From Mycobacteriaceae bacterium (GTDB lineage: Bacteria > Actinomycetota > Actinomycetes > Mycobacteriales > Mycobacteriaceae): a DNA stretch of 42,368 bases. Under the pieces are notes generated by a model. It saw only the letters and a list, made by a program, of their open reading frames with translations, ran no database searches and was not told the origin of the DNA. A program made the translations under genes and the position numbers. The DNA lies in contig JAFARC010000044.1 in assembly GCA_019245755.1 (NCBI GenBank), positions 1 to 42,368 on the forward strand, given 5' to 3'. This document shows, one piece after another, positions 1 through 7,628 of the stretch. Position 1 is the stretch's first letter; every line of letters starts with the position of its first letter.

Positions 1-423
1 AACAGACGGTTGGGTGCTGTCACCCGCCAGCGTCGACCCACCAGGTCGGGCGCGCGGGCCGCGGTCGGGTCCGGCTCGGTAGTGCGCGGGGTGCGCCGCG
101 CTCGGCTCACTCCGTGCCAGCCGTAGGCGCGCATAATCCGCTCCACCGTGCACCGGGCCACCGGGATGCCCTGGCGCTGCAGGTGAGCCCACACCTTCAG
201 GCTGCCGGACAGCGACTCCGGCGGGCGTTTGCCCTTCTCGTTGGGCTCGTAGATCCCGGCCAGAATCTCGGTGATCGTGGCATCCCACAACGCGCGCTTC
301 GACGGCGCTGCGCTTCGGTGCGCCCAATAGGTGCGCAGGGCAATCTGCACACCGCGGACGGCCAGCGCCCGACAGATCGGTACGACCCCGTAAGCGTGCT
401 TGTTTTCGTCGATGAATTTACAG
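1..423 (-). CDS. IS3-family transposase OrfB, partial (N-terminal part)
   Basis: The minus-strand frame stays open from about 423 to the window edge. It reads with the OrfB landmarks FIDENKHAYGV near the start, then an HTH_21-like region (ICRAL, YWAHRSAAPSKRALWD, VERIMRAYGW) and GRRWRVTAPNRL just before the expected integrase (DDE) core. The core itself is off the window. No start codon is needed because OrfB is normally made as a fusion with OrfA by a -1 slip, and the frame relation seen here fits that. Function: catalytic part of the transposase. Confidence 0.75.
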
Positions 424-424
424 A

Positions 425-736
425 TCAGCGGTGTCGCGGGTCGTACTCCCGCGCGAAGAAACCCGTTGCGGCCTTGAGGATTTCGACAGTCGCCTCAAGC
501 TCGCGACATTTGCGGCGTAGCTCACGGAGCTCGCGCGCGGCATCGGTCGTCATGCCTGGTGCTTCACCGGCGTCCACCTCGGCCTGGCGCACCCACTTGC
601 GTAACCTCTCCGCGCTCATCCCCAACCGCGTCGAGATCGCCCTCATCGCCGCCCACTCGGTCTCATAGTCGCCGGCATGCTCGCGCACCAACCGCACCGC
701 CCGCGCCTTGGTGTTCTCGTCGCACCTGCTCGCCAT
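425..736 (-). CDS. IS3-family transposase OrfA
   Basis: A 103-residue protein with an N-terminal HTH_Tnp_1-type helix-turn-helix (RAVRLVREHAGDY..., ISTRLGMSAERLRKWVRQAE, about residues 10-50). A C-terminal leucine-zipper-like coiled coil (ELRELRRKCRELEATVEILKAA, about residues 68-90) is the multimerisation segment typical of IS3 OrfA. It ends in FFAREYDPRHR, just upstream of the OrfB frame. ATG start at 736, about 50 bases inside the presumed terminal repeat. It binds the element ends and supplies the N-terminus of the OrfAB fusion. Confidence 0.85.
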   Translation of the reverse strand: MASRCDENTKARAVRLVREHAGDYETEWAAMRAISTRLGMSAERLRKWVRQAEVDAGEAPGMTTDAARELRELRRKCRELEATVEILKAATGFFAREYDPRHR

Positions 737-914
737 CGCGCCATCCTGCCCTCAACAGAAGGTGCGCACGAAACCCGGGACGGTTCTGGCCCGAATCCAG
801 GTTTGTCAACAACCATATGCGGATCGGGGGGCCAGCGGGTCACGGTGCCCGATCGGCGAAGTCCAAAGCCGCCGGCCCGAACGTACGGAGGGCCGACGCA
901 ATGCTCTCACCAGG

Positions 915-1622
915 TCACGACCCGGGTGGGACCAGCGACGGGTTTCCCACGCCGATCGTGATTTCCGGGGACGCGGAGGGGTCGAGCCAGTTCAGCACAG
1001 AGCGCATCTCGTCTCGGCCGATGGCCACACATCCCCAGGTGGGCTTGCCATCGGTCACGTGGAGAAAGATCCCGGCCACCCGTCCCGGGATGCGTTGCTG
1101 GTTTACCGCGATGTCGACGGCGTAGTCGTAGACGGGACCAGAGTCGTAGAGGTTTTCCGCGATCGACGAGGGACTGGCAGATCCACGCACATGGGTGTTG
1201 TAGGTAGGTGATCCAGCGTCCTCGTCCCACCAGTCCTGGTCAGTGGCCTGGAAGTAAGGCATCTTGGTGCCGGGATTGGGTTGGCGACCGAAGGCTTGGT
1301 CGAACGTGAACGTTCCCTCGGGAGTGCGATGGACACCGTCAGCAGGGGCGCCGACACCGAGCTCGCCCACCTTGGCGGGCGTCGGTCCCAGGACCACCTT
1401 CCATTTTGGACCGATCCGCTGGAAGGCGGTGAGGGTTCCTGTTGTCGCGTTAGCGGCGGGCACGGCGATGACGATCCACTGCGCGGGCTGGCCGGCGAGG
1501 GAAGTCGCGGGGTCCGCCGTCGCGGGGACAGCGGGCGGCAGGCTCAGGAGCGCCAACCCAAGCAGCCCCAGTGTCTTGGGCAATTTCACAGGCACCTCGG
1601 GGTTGGGACTGAGCAATCGCAT
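915..1622 (-). CDS. Secreted L,D-transpeptidase-family protein
   Basis: A 235-residue protein with an N-terminal signal peptide (hydrophobic run LGLLGLALLSLPP, cleavage likely after ATA or nearby). The C-terminal half carries the YkuD-type active site as HVTDGKPTWGC, with the conserved His and the catalytic Cys in a TWGC variant of the usual S/T-H-G-C. It lacks a separate peptidoglycan-binding domain and is shorter than the main mycobacterial Ldt enzymes (about 250-450 residues), so it may be one of the smaller L,D-transpeptidase-like envelope proteins. ATG at 1622 has GAAGG 9-10 bases upstream; a GTG at 1589 is an alternative that trims the leader. The following 176 bases (1623-1798) hold no gene. 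Confidence 0.8.
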   Translation of the reverse strand: MRLLSPNPEVPVKLPKTLGLLGLALLSLPPAVPATADPATSLAGQPAQWIVIAVPAANATTGTLTAFQRIGPKWKVVLGPTPAKVGELGVGAPADGVHRTPEGTFTFDQAFGRQPNPGTKMPYFQATDQDWWDEDAGSPTYNTHVRGSASPSSIAENLYDSGPVYDYAVDIAVNQQRIPGRVAGIFLHVTDGKPTWGCVAIGRDEMRSVLNWLDPSASPEITIGVGNPSLVPPGS

Positions 1623-1798
1623 CCGAAAGTGCCTTCATAGTAACCGGATGCTTCAGCAGAATCGGGTCAGCGAAATGCCGTCACCCACAAAAGACTGGAG
1701 CGCCACCGAGTGAGTGTTGAACGCTTGATGGTCAGCGCCGGCGCCCGGTCATGCACTCAACCTCTTTGGCGCCCGCCATAGTTATGTTCCGCGCGGCA

Positions 1799-2851
1799 TC
1801 AGGATTCGCGCCGGGGATCTCCCCACTTGGCTGCTATCGCGCGCCAAGGGTCGGCGTTGATGCCAGGCTGGTTGTGGTAGGCGGAGCGGCGTTGGAGCAG
1901 CGCTCGGACCGCTGGGGCGGCAGCCCGCAACAGGCATCGACGCCAACCCGCTCGCACTTGCATGTCGGTCAGCATGTCCAGCCACGAATGGTGTTGAAAT
2001 CCAAAGGCTTGCTGTGCGCGGGAGGTGTCGATCCAATCGGTGGCGAACCACCCGTCGATACTTTCCGGATCGCCGTTCCGTCCCGGGGGTATCCCACCAA
2101 CCAGACCCATCGCCGCTGCGGTGGCGGGCGCAATATCACCCTGGGCCAATCGGTGGCTCAAATCCCCACCGATCAGCAGGGTTTCGCCAACGACGTCAGC
2201 GGTGGTCGCGGCGCTGAACGCGTGCGCGACGTCGCGCACGTCAACGGTCTGGATGCGGCCGTCGGTTGGCAACAGCCCCTCAAAGTAGATCATCTCCAGG
2301 TTTAGCCGCGGTTGCGCCGTAAGGACGCCACCAAGACGAAGTATCACCCAATCAAGGCCGCTGTCACGCACGGCCTGCTCCGCCTGCACCTTGTGAGCGC
2401 CGTAGTTGTCCGATGGACTCAGCGGGGTGTCAGCGGTCAGCACACCGCTGACACGGTGGGGATTGCGGGCGCCGTAGGTCGCGATGCTCGACGCCAGAAC
2501 GAACCGCGGCGGTGTCGCCAGCCGTGCCGCTGCCGCAGCAAGCGACTCTGTGGCGCCGACGTTAACCTTGCGCGCCAGCGCCGGCCGCGCATAGCAGTAC
2601 GGCGGAATGACCGCCGCGAGGTGAATAATCGATGCCGGCGATACGGACGCCAGCATCGCATCGAGTGCGTCAGGATCGGTTAGATCGCACCAACGGATGA
2701 CGACGCCGGCCAGCTGCTTGGCGGCCTTGCGGTTCGCGGGCGTATCGAGGTCGCTCGCGACCACCCGCCGGCCATCGGAGACCAGCCTGTCGACCGTCGC
2801 CGATCCGACCAGCCCGAACGCACCAGTGACGAGAACGAGATCCGACGCCAT
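1799..2851 (-). CDS. Extended SDR (NAD-dependent epimerase/dehydratase family)
   Basis: A 350-residue extended short-chain dehydrogenase. The N-terminal Rossmann motif TGAFGLVG (about residues 9-16) and an acidic residue after strand 2 (ASDLD) suggest NAD use. The catalytic YxxxK reads YGAHK near residue 150, and substrate-side residues lie in the last 150 residues. The family includes 3-beta-hydroxysteroid dehydrogenase/decarboxylase-type enzymes as well as sugar epimerases, so the substrate is not defined. The open frame extends upstream to 2980, but ATG at 2851 begins exactly at the Rossmann strand (MASDLVLVTGAFG), and an operator-like palindrome lies at 2912-2923, inside the would-be extension. 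It is the next gene downstream of TetR A on the same strand. Confidence 0.82.
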   Translation of the reverse strand: MASDLVLVTGAFGLVGSATVDRLVSDGRRVVASDLDTPANRKAAKQLAGVVIRWCDLTDPDALDAMLASVSPASIIHLAAVIPPYCYARPALARKVNVGATESLAAAAARLATPPRFVLASSIATYGARNPHRVSGVLTADTPLSPSDNYGAHKVQAEQAVRDSGLDWVILRLGGVLTAQPRLNLEMIYFEGLLPTDGRIQTVDVRDVAHAFSAATTADVVGETLLIGGDLSHRLAQGDIAPATAAAMGLVGGIPPGRNGDPESIDGWFATDWIDTSRAQQAFGFQHHSWLDMLTDMQVRAGWRRCLLRAAAPAVRALLQRRSAYHNQPGINADPWRAIAAKWGDPRRES

Positions 2852-2911
2852 GCGGTATGGCCTTTCCAAGAGCTCTCGGGCGGATCGCTGGACCACACCG
2901 ACCGATTCTGC

Positions 2912-2923
2912 GGACAGGTGTCC
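2912..2923. promoter_or_regulatory. Operator site 1 (GGACA-GG-TGTCC)
   Basis: The inverted repeat GGACA-GG-TGTCC is followed by AGAATAG. It lies about 60 bases upstream of the SDR start at 2851. On the minus strand the flank reads TATTCT just before the palindrome, a plausible -10 element, so a bound repressor would cover the transcription start. One of seven matching sites in the window. Confidence 0.7.
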
Positions 2924-3042
2924 AGAATAGCTGGAGCGCACGCACAGACCGATCGGTCCACCGAAACGCGTCGTGGTCAACGGTTCGACCGGTGACCATC
3001 GATCGTTTGGACTGGCGGGCGACAGTCTGGGGTGATCTCAAA

Positions 3043-3642
3043 TCAGGCGACCGAAGCGCCCAGGATGAGGTGCACGGCATCCTCGAGCCCTTCGGCGATC
3101 TGGTCGTAGGTGAGGAAATGTGCGGTCATCAGCGCACCGGAGAACGTCAGTTGCAGGGTGGACTTGACTGCGTGAGACCACCCAGGTCCCAGGGCCGCGC
3201 TGATGCGCTTGGCGACCTCGGATGCGATCTCCTGTCGGAGAGGACCGACCGCTGGGTCGTCGGCCATGACCGCGGCGGTGAAAGCGTTGATCAGGTCGGG
3301 CTCGTCGGCGGCCACCAGCGCCATGTCGCGCATGGTGGCGCTGACCCGTGTTTTCGTGGTGTCGTTGACATTGGTGTGTATCTGGACGGTGCGCAAAAGA
3401 CGCAGATAAATCGCTGCGACCAGCGCAGCCTTGGACGGAAAGTACTTGTAGGCGCTGGCCGAGGACACACCGGCGCGCGTGGCAACGGCCCGCATCGTCA
3501 TGTCGGCGTAGGCGGTGTTGCGCAGCTCTTCGCGACCTGCGTCGAGGAGCTTGCCGATGGTTTGTCCGGGGCGACGGTCGGGCCGGCGGCTGGCGTCTGC
3601 CGCGGGCGACGGTTGCTTCGCGATCACGCCGATTTCGGACAC
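3043..3642 (-). CDS. TetR-family transcriptional regulator (A)
   Basis: A 199-residue TetR protein. The N-terminal helix-turn-helix is clear (MTMRAVATRAGVSSASAYKYFPSK, about residues 48-71), followed by an all-helical ligand domain. It is a paralogue of the regulator at 19434-20045: both share the N/D-VND segment after the DNA-binding domain, the ALVxADEP motif, the R-I-x-x-A-x-GP motif and similar overall length. GTG start at 3642. It faces mscR across a 328-base divergent region that contains operator site 2, so autoregulation plus control of mscR is likely. Ligand unknown. Confidence 0.88.
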   Translation of the reverse strand: MSEIGVIAKQPSPAADASRRPDRRPGQTIGKLLDAGREELRNTAYADMTMRAVATRAGVSSASAYKYFPSKAALVAAIYLRLLRTVQIHTNVNDTTKTRVSATMRDMALVAADEPDLINAFTAAVMADDPAVGPLRQEIASEVAKRISAALGPGWSHAVKSTLQLTFSGALMTAHFLTYDQIAEGLEDAVHLILGASVA

Positions 3643-3970
3643 CGGTCCAGCATAGGGTACGTCGGCGGGCGGTGAACGACCGCGACACCCAAGATGTGGG
3701 GTGACTGGTTGACGCCACGGCGTAACCCGCGGCGCCTTGCGGCGGTAATGGTCCAGCCACTACAGTTCTGGCCGAAGTGTAGACAGTTGTCCAGAAAAGT
3801 GCTGCAAGCATGGGACAGCTTGCCGGCGGTCCGGGGGGCGCGCGTGCGGGAGATCGCCACAGCCGCCGCCGGCCCTGTTCCGCGTCATTGATCAGCCACG
3901 CGCGTGGGAGCTTGCAGCACCCCCAGGCCTGACCGGGATCGACAGATCGCCAAGACAGGGAGAAAAGGCC
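3643..3970. other. Divergent intergenic region TetR A / mscR
   Basis: This 328-base region has no gene. It holds operator site 2 at 3782-3791, about 140 bases before the TetR A start and 180 bases before the mscR start. Nothing else recognisable was seen apart from a purine-rich ribosome-binding stretch (AGGGAGAAAAGG) directly before mscR. Confidence 0.6.
3782..3791. promoter_or_regulatory. Operator site 2 (GACA-GT-TGTC)
   Basis: TAGACA-GT-TGTCCAGA matches the window-wide consensus at all core positions except the outer left base. Placed between the divergent TetR A and mscR genes, it can serve both promoters. Confidence 0.68.
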
Positions 3971-5059
3971 ATGAGCCAAACGGTGCGCGGAGTCATTTCT
4001 CGCCAGAAGGGTGCGCCCGTCGAGCTGGTCGATGTGGTGATTCCTGACCCGGGCCCCGGTGAGGTAGTGGTCGACATCATCGCCTGCGGGGTCTGTCACA
4101 CCGACCTGACCTATCGGGAGGGCGGTATCAGCGAAGAGTATCCGTTCCTGTTGGGCCATGAGGCAGCGGGTACGGTGGCGTCGGTCGGCGCCGGTGTGCG
4201 GCATGTCGAACCGGGTGACTTCGTCGTCTTGAACTGGCGTGCGGTGTGCGGCCAGTGCCGCGCCTGCCGGCGCGGACGGCCGTGGTACTGCTTCAGCACC
4301 CACAACGCCGCGCAAAAGATGACGCTCGCCGATGGCACCGAACTTACGCCGGCGCTGGGCATCGGCGCGTTCGCCGAGAAGTCGCTGGTGGCTGAAGGGC
4401 AATGCACCAAGGTCGATCCCGAGGCCGATCCGGCTGCGGCGGGGCTGTTGGGTTGTGGAGTGATGGCCGGCATCGGCGCGGCGATCAACACCGGGGCGGT
4501 GTCTCGTGGCGACACGGTGGCGGTGATCGGCTGCGGCGGTGTGGGCGACGCGGCGATCGCGGGTGCGCGGCTGGTGGGCGCCTCGCGGATCATCGCCGTG
4601 GACACCGATGCCACGAAGTTGGATTGGGCCCGCGGATTCGGTGCGACGCACACCGTCAACGCGCGGGAGACCGATCCGGTGGCCGCGATTGAGGAGCTCA
4701 CCGACGGGTTCGGCGCTGACGTGGTGATCGATGCGGTGGGGCGGCCGGAAACCTGGCGCCAGGCGTTCTACGCCCGGGATCTGGCGGGAACTGTTGTGCT
4801 GGTGGGTGTCCCCACGGCCGACATGCGCATCGACATGCCGCTGGTGGACTTCTTCTCCCGCGGCGGATCACTGAAGTCGTCGTGGTACGGCGACTGCCTG
4901 CCCGAGCGGGACTTCCCGACGCTGATCAGCCTGCACCTGCAGGGACGGCTGCCGTTGGAGAAGTTCGTGTCCGAACGCATCGGGCTAGAAGATGTCGACG
5001 AAGCGTTCCATAAGATGCACGCTGGGCAGGTGCTGCGCTCGGTAGTGGTGTTCAAGTGA
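3971..5059 (+). CDS. mscR: S-(hydroxymethyl)mycothiol dehydrogenase / S-nitrosomycothiol reductase
   Basis: A 362-residue zinc-dependent medium-chain alcohol dehydrogenase, very close in remembered sequence to mycobacterial MscR (Rv2259). Visible ligands: catalytic zinc Cys42 (GVCHTD) and His63-Glu64 (LGHEAAG); structural zinc Cys93, Cys96, Cys99 and Cys107 ([15 protein letters not shown]); NAD-binding GCGGVG. Known role of the family: NAD-dependent oxidation of the formaldehyde-mycothiol adduct to S-formylmycothiol, and reduction of S-nitrosomycothiol, in the cytosol. Its stop overlaps the start of the following hydrolase by 4 bases (GTGA). Operator site 2 lies upstream, linking formaldehyde handling to the P450 regulon. 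ATG at 3971 follows AGGGAGAAAAGG. Confidence 0.93.
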   Translation: MSQTVRGVISRQKGAPVELVDVVIPDPGPGEVVVDIIACGVCHTDLTYREGGISEEYPFLLGHEAAGTVASVGAGVRHVEPGDFVVLNWRAVCGQCRACRRGRPWYCFSTHNAAQKMTLADGTELTPALGIGAFAEKSLVAEGQCTKVDPEADPAAAGLLGCGVMAGIGAAINTGAVSRGDTVAVIGCGGVGDAAIAGARLVGASRIIAVDTDATKLDWARGFGATHTVNARETDPVAAIEELTDGFGADVVIDAVGRPETWRQAFYARDLAGTVVLVGVPTADMRIDMPLVDFFSRGGSLKSSWYGDCLPERDFPTLISLHLQGRLPLEKFVSERIGLEDVDEAFHKMHAGQVLRSVVVFK

Positions 5060-5679
5060 GCCCAGTCGAGCGGGTGGTCACCCACGGGGTGTTCAAACTT
5101 GACGGGGGCCGTTGGGAAGTCGACAACAACATCTGGATCGTCGGCGACGATTCCGAGGTGGTGGTGTTCGACGCCGCCCACGATTCTCGGCCGATTGTGG
5201 ATGCCGTCGGCGGCCGCAACGTCGTCGCGGTGGTGTGCACACACGGCCACAATGACCACGTCACCGTGGCACCCCGGTTGGGCGAGGCGTTCGACGCTCC
5301 GGTACTGCTGCATCCAGCCGACGACGTGCTGTGGCGGATGACCCACCCGGACAGCGGCTTTCGCTCGGTAGCCGATGGTGACACGCTGCGGGTGGCCGAC
5401 ATCGAACTGCGCGCCATTCACACTCCCGGGCATTCGCCGGGATCGGTATGCTGGTACGCCCCTGATCTTGGCGCGGTGTTTTCCGGTGACACCTTGTTCC
5501 AGGGCGGCCCGGGCGCCACCGGGCGGTCCTTCTCGGACTTTCCCGCCATCCTCGAGTCCATCTCCGGCCGGCTCGGGAAGCTGCCCGGCGCCACCGTCGT
5601 CTATACCGGACACGGTGACTGCACCACCATTGGCGACGAGATCCTGCACTATGACGAGTGGGTGGCGCGCGGGCACTGA
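5056..5679 (+). CDS. MBL-fold metallo-hydrolase, probable mycothiol-thioester hydrolase
   Basis: A 207-residue metallo-beta-lactamase-fold protein of glyoxalase-II type. The metal motif THGHNDH gives His63, His65, Asp67 and His68; [14 protein letters not shown] and YTGHGD supply the later ligands. It starts with GTG overlapping the mscR stop by 4 bases, so the two are translationally coupled. The pair is also adjacent in M. tuberculosis (Rv2259-Rv2260). MscR produces a mycothiol thioester (S-formylmycothiol) and glyoxalase-II-like proteins cleave thiol esters, so I infer an S-formylmycothiol hydrolase. That activity is inference and not visible in the sequence. Confidence 0.88.
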   Translation: MSPVERVVTHGVFKLDGGRWEVDNNIWIVGDDSEVVVFDAAHDSRPIVDAVGGRNVVAVVCTHGHNDHVTVAPRLGEAFDAPVLLHPADDVLWRMTHPDSGFRSVADGDTLRVADIELRAIHTPGHSPGSVCWYAPDLGAVFSGDTLFQGGPGATGRSFSDFPAILESISGRLGKLPGATVVYTGHGDCTTIGDEILHYDEWVARGH

Positions 5680-5699
5680 GATCGCGCGGGCAGCGAGAT

Positions 5700-6440
5700 T
5701 CAGCCGACTTTATGGGGAACGTCGGTGACCAGACCGCCGTCCATGACGAACTCGGTGCCGGTCGCGTAGGACGACTCGTCGCTGGCAAGAAAAACGACAA
5801 AGGTGGAGACCTCATGGGATTCACCGGGCCGGCCGAGCGGGATCGTCACCATGTCTTCGGGCAGGTGTGCAGTCATCGGGGTGCGGATGAAGCCGGGGTG
5901 AAGGGAGTTGACCCGAATGTTGTGCCGGGCCAGTTCGAGGGCAGCGGACTTCGACAGCCCGCGCACCGCCCACTTCGACGCCACGTAGGGGTGCACCATC
6001 GGGGCGCCCCGAAGGCCCTCAATCGAGGAGACGTTGATGATGGAACCGCCGCCGGCGGCGATCATCGAGTCCACGACCGCACGCATCCCCAGAAATGTGC
6101 CGTTGAGGTTGACGTCAATGACGTTGTGCCACTTTTCGAGATCGAAGTTCCGCAGTGAACCCAACGCGACGGTGCCGGCGTTGTTGACCAGGACGTTGAG
6201 AAGTCCGAATTGCTCGATTGTGGCGGTCACCGCGGCCTGCCACTGTTGCGGCTCCCGGACGTCCAGGTGGACATAGAGGCCGTGGTCGCCCAGTTCGCGC
6301 GCCAGGGCGGCGCCCTCCTCGTCGAGCACGTCGGCAATGACTACTTTGGCTCCTTCATCAGCGAGCATCCGGGCATGTGACGCGCCCATGCCGCGCGCGC
6401 CGCCGCTGATGAGTGCGACCTTTCCCTGCACACGTCCCAT
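5700..6440 (-). CDS. Classical SDR, FabG3 (20-beta-hydroxysteroid dehydrogenase)-like
   Basis: A 246-residue classical short-chain dehydrogenase. It has the coenzyme motif SGGARGMG (about residues 13-20), NNAG, the catalytic Ser in NVSSIEG, YxxxK as YVASK, and the late motif HPGFIRTPM. It resembles M. tuberculosis FabG3 (Rv2002), which reduces steroid keto groups, over most of its length, including the GGARGMGASH and SSIEGL segments. Last gene of the fprB-like operon, 60 bases after the DapB-fold dehydrogenase. It converges on the MBL gene with a 20-base gap. Probable role: interconversion of a hydroxyl and a keto group on the pathway substrate. Confidence 0.87.
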   Translation of the reverse strand: MGRVQGKVALISGGARGMGASHARMLADEGAKVVIADVLDEEGAALARELGDHGLYVHLDVREPQQWQAAVTATIEQFGLLNVLVNNAGTVALGSLRNFDLEKWHNVIDVNLNGTFLGMRAVVDSMIAAGGGSIINVSSIEGLRGAPMVHPYVASKWAVRGLSKSAALELARHNIRVNSLHPGFIRTPMTAHLPEDMVTIPLGRPGESHEVSTFVVFLASDESSYATGTEFVMDGGLVTDVPHKVG

Positions 6441-6500
6441 GGCGATTTTGGAGTCCCTTCTGTTGTCGGTGCTTACCTGATCTGGGTGGCGCGCCTGCGC

Positions 6501-7583
6501 TCAGCTGCCGGTGGTCGACAAGACGGCCGGTGAGGTGACCAGCGGCAGGTCGAGAGTGGTGATGATGCCGGGCGGCGCCGCCACGACGGCGGGGATCGCA
6601 TTAACGACTCGGCCGACCCCGGCCACGATGGCCGCATGGTTGTGGTCACCGTTGCGGCTGGTCGGGCAGATGTCGACGGTGTAGGACGGTTCGCCGGTGA
6701 TCTCGACGCGATAAGAGCCGCCGGGTTGGGCCGGCTGCGGCCAGTCGGGCCGCAGGTCGGGACGCAACCGGGTGATGTGTTCGACGACGATGGCGGGGCG
6801 CCCGTCGACGATACCGTTCACTTCGAACCGAACCGCGGCGACGCCACCCTTTTGGATGTGTCCGGCCGCGATGTCGAACGCTTCGGGTGCGGGCTCGCGT
6901 TCGCAGCAATCGGTTACCGTGTCGAGCGTCAGTCCCAGTCCGGCAGCGAGTTCGCGGATCGCCGCACCCCAGGCAATGCTCAACACGCCCGGTTGGAACA
7001 GCATGGGGACGTCGTCGACGGGATTGCCGAACCCCATGACATCGAACATGACCTCGGCGCCGTCATAGGTTGCGTAGTCGGCGATCTCCATGCAGCGCAC
7101 CTGTGCGATGTGCTCACAGGTGCTGGCGAATGCGAGCGGGATCAGGTCGTTGATGAAGCCCGGATCGACCCCGTTGACGAATACGGTGGCGTTGCCTTGG
7201 TGGGCTGCCTCCTGCACCGCCGCGATGTACTTGTCGGGCACAACGCCCCATGGATATTGCAGGATTCCGGGAGCAGTTCCGGCGACGTTGATGCCGGCGG
7301 CGAGCAGGCGGCGGATGTCGCGCAACGCCTCGCGCAGACGGGTATCGCCCATCGCGCAGTAGACCGCGGCGTCGGGTTTCGCGTCGATGATGGCGTCGAA
7401 GTCGACGGTGGCGGTGACACCGGTGCGCGTGTTTAGGCCGGCCAACTCACCGGCGTCCAAGCCGACCTTGCCGGCGGTGGATACCCACACCGCGGTCAGC
7501 TCGTATGCGGGATTGGCGATCAGCCCGCGCAGGGCGAGGCGCCCGGCATTGCCGGTGCCGATCAGGGCGACTCGGATGGCCAT
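6501..7583 (-). CDS. DapB-fold NAD(P)-dependent oxidoreductase
   Basis: A 360-residue protein with an N-terminal Rossmann fold (VALIGTGNAGRLALRGL). The general architecture is that of dihydrodipicolinate-reductase-like or 2,4-diaminopentanoate-dehydrogenase-like proteins, common in actinobacterial lipid and steroid gene clusters but poorly characterised. ATG at 7583 is chosen over the frame's earlier start (7622) because it directly precedes the first beta-strand and has AAAGGA at good spacing. Middle gene of the fprB-like operon (45 bases after fprB). A clear paralogue is encoded at 27282-28373 beside a Rieske oxygenase. Substrate unknown. Confidence 0.83.
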   Translation of the reverse strand: MAIRVALIGTGNAGRLALRGLIANPAYELTAVWVSTAGKVGLDAGELAGLNTRTGVTATVDFDAIIDAKPDAAVYCAMGDTRLREALRDIRRLLAAGINVAGTAPGILQYPWGVVPDKYIAAVQEAAHQGNATVFVNGVDPGFINDLIPLAFASTCEHIAQVRCMEIADYATYDGAEVMFDVMGFGNPVDDVPMLFQPGVLSIAWGAAIRELAAGLGLTLDTVTDCCEREPAPEAFDIAAGHIQKGGVAAVRFEVNGIVDGRPAIVVEHITRLRPDLRPDWPQPAQPGGSYRVEITGEPSYTVDICPTSRNGDHNHAAIVAGVGRVVNAIPAVVAAPPGIITTLDLPLVTSPAVLSTTGS

Positions 7584-7628
7584 GTTGTTGTCCTTTTCGG
7601 AGGAGGGCAGGGGCTTCGGCAAGGTCTG

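Larger units (their letters stand above)
1..787 (-). mobile_element. IS3-family insertion sequence, partial at window edge
   Basis: Two overlapping minus-strand frames encode an IS3-type OrfA and the first part of OrfB, and the second frame lies -1 relative to the first, as expected for programmed frameshifting in this family. Upstream of OrfA, reading the minus strand from about 787 to 762, the sequence begins GAACCGTCCCGGGTTTCG, which resembles the terminal inverted repeats of IS3 elements (typically TGAACCGCCCCGG...). I take this as the element's left end. The other end, and any target duplication, lie outside the window. Whether the element is intact cannot be judged. Confidence 0.75.

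Noticed and set aside
3038..4651. Long minus-strand open frame (about 537 codons) across the TetR A and mscR region
   Set aside because: It overlaps two confidently identified genes and has low-complexity Arg/His/Pro-rich composition typical of antisense frames in high-GC DNA.
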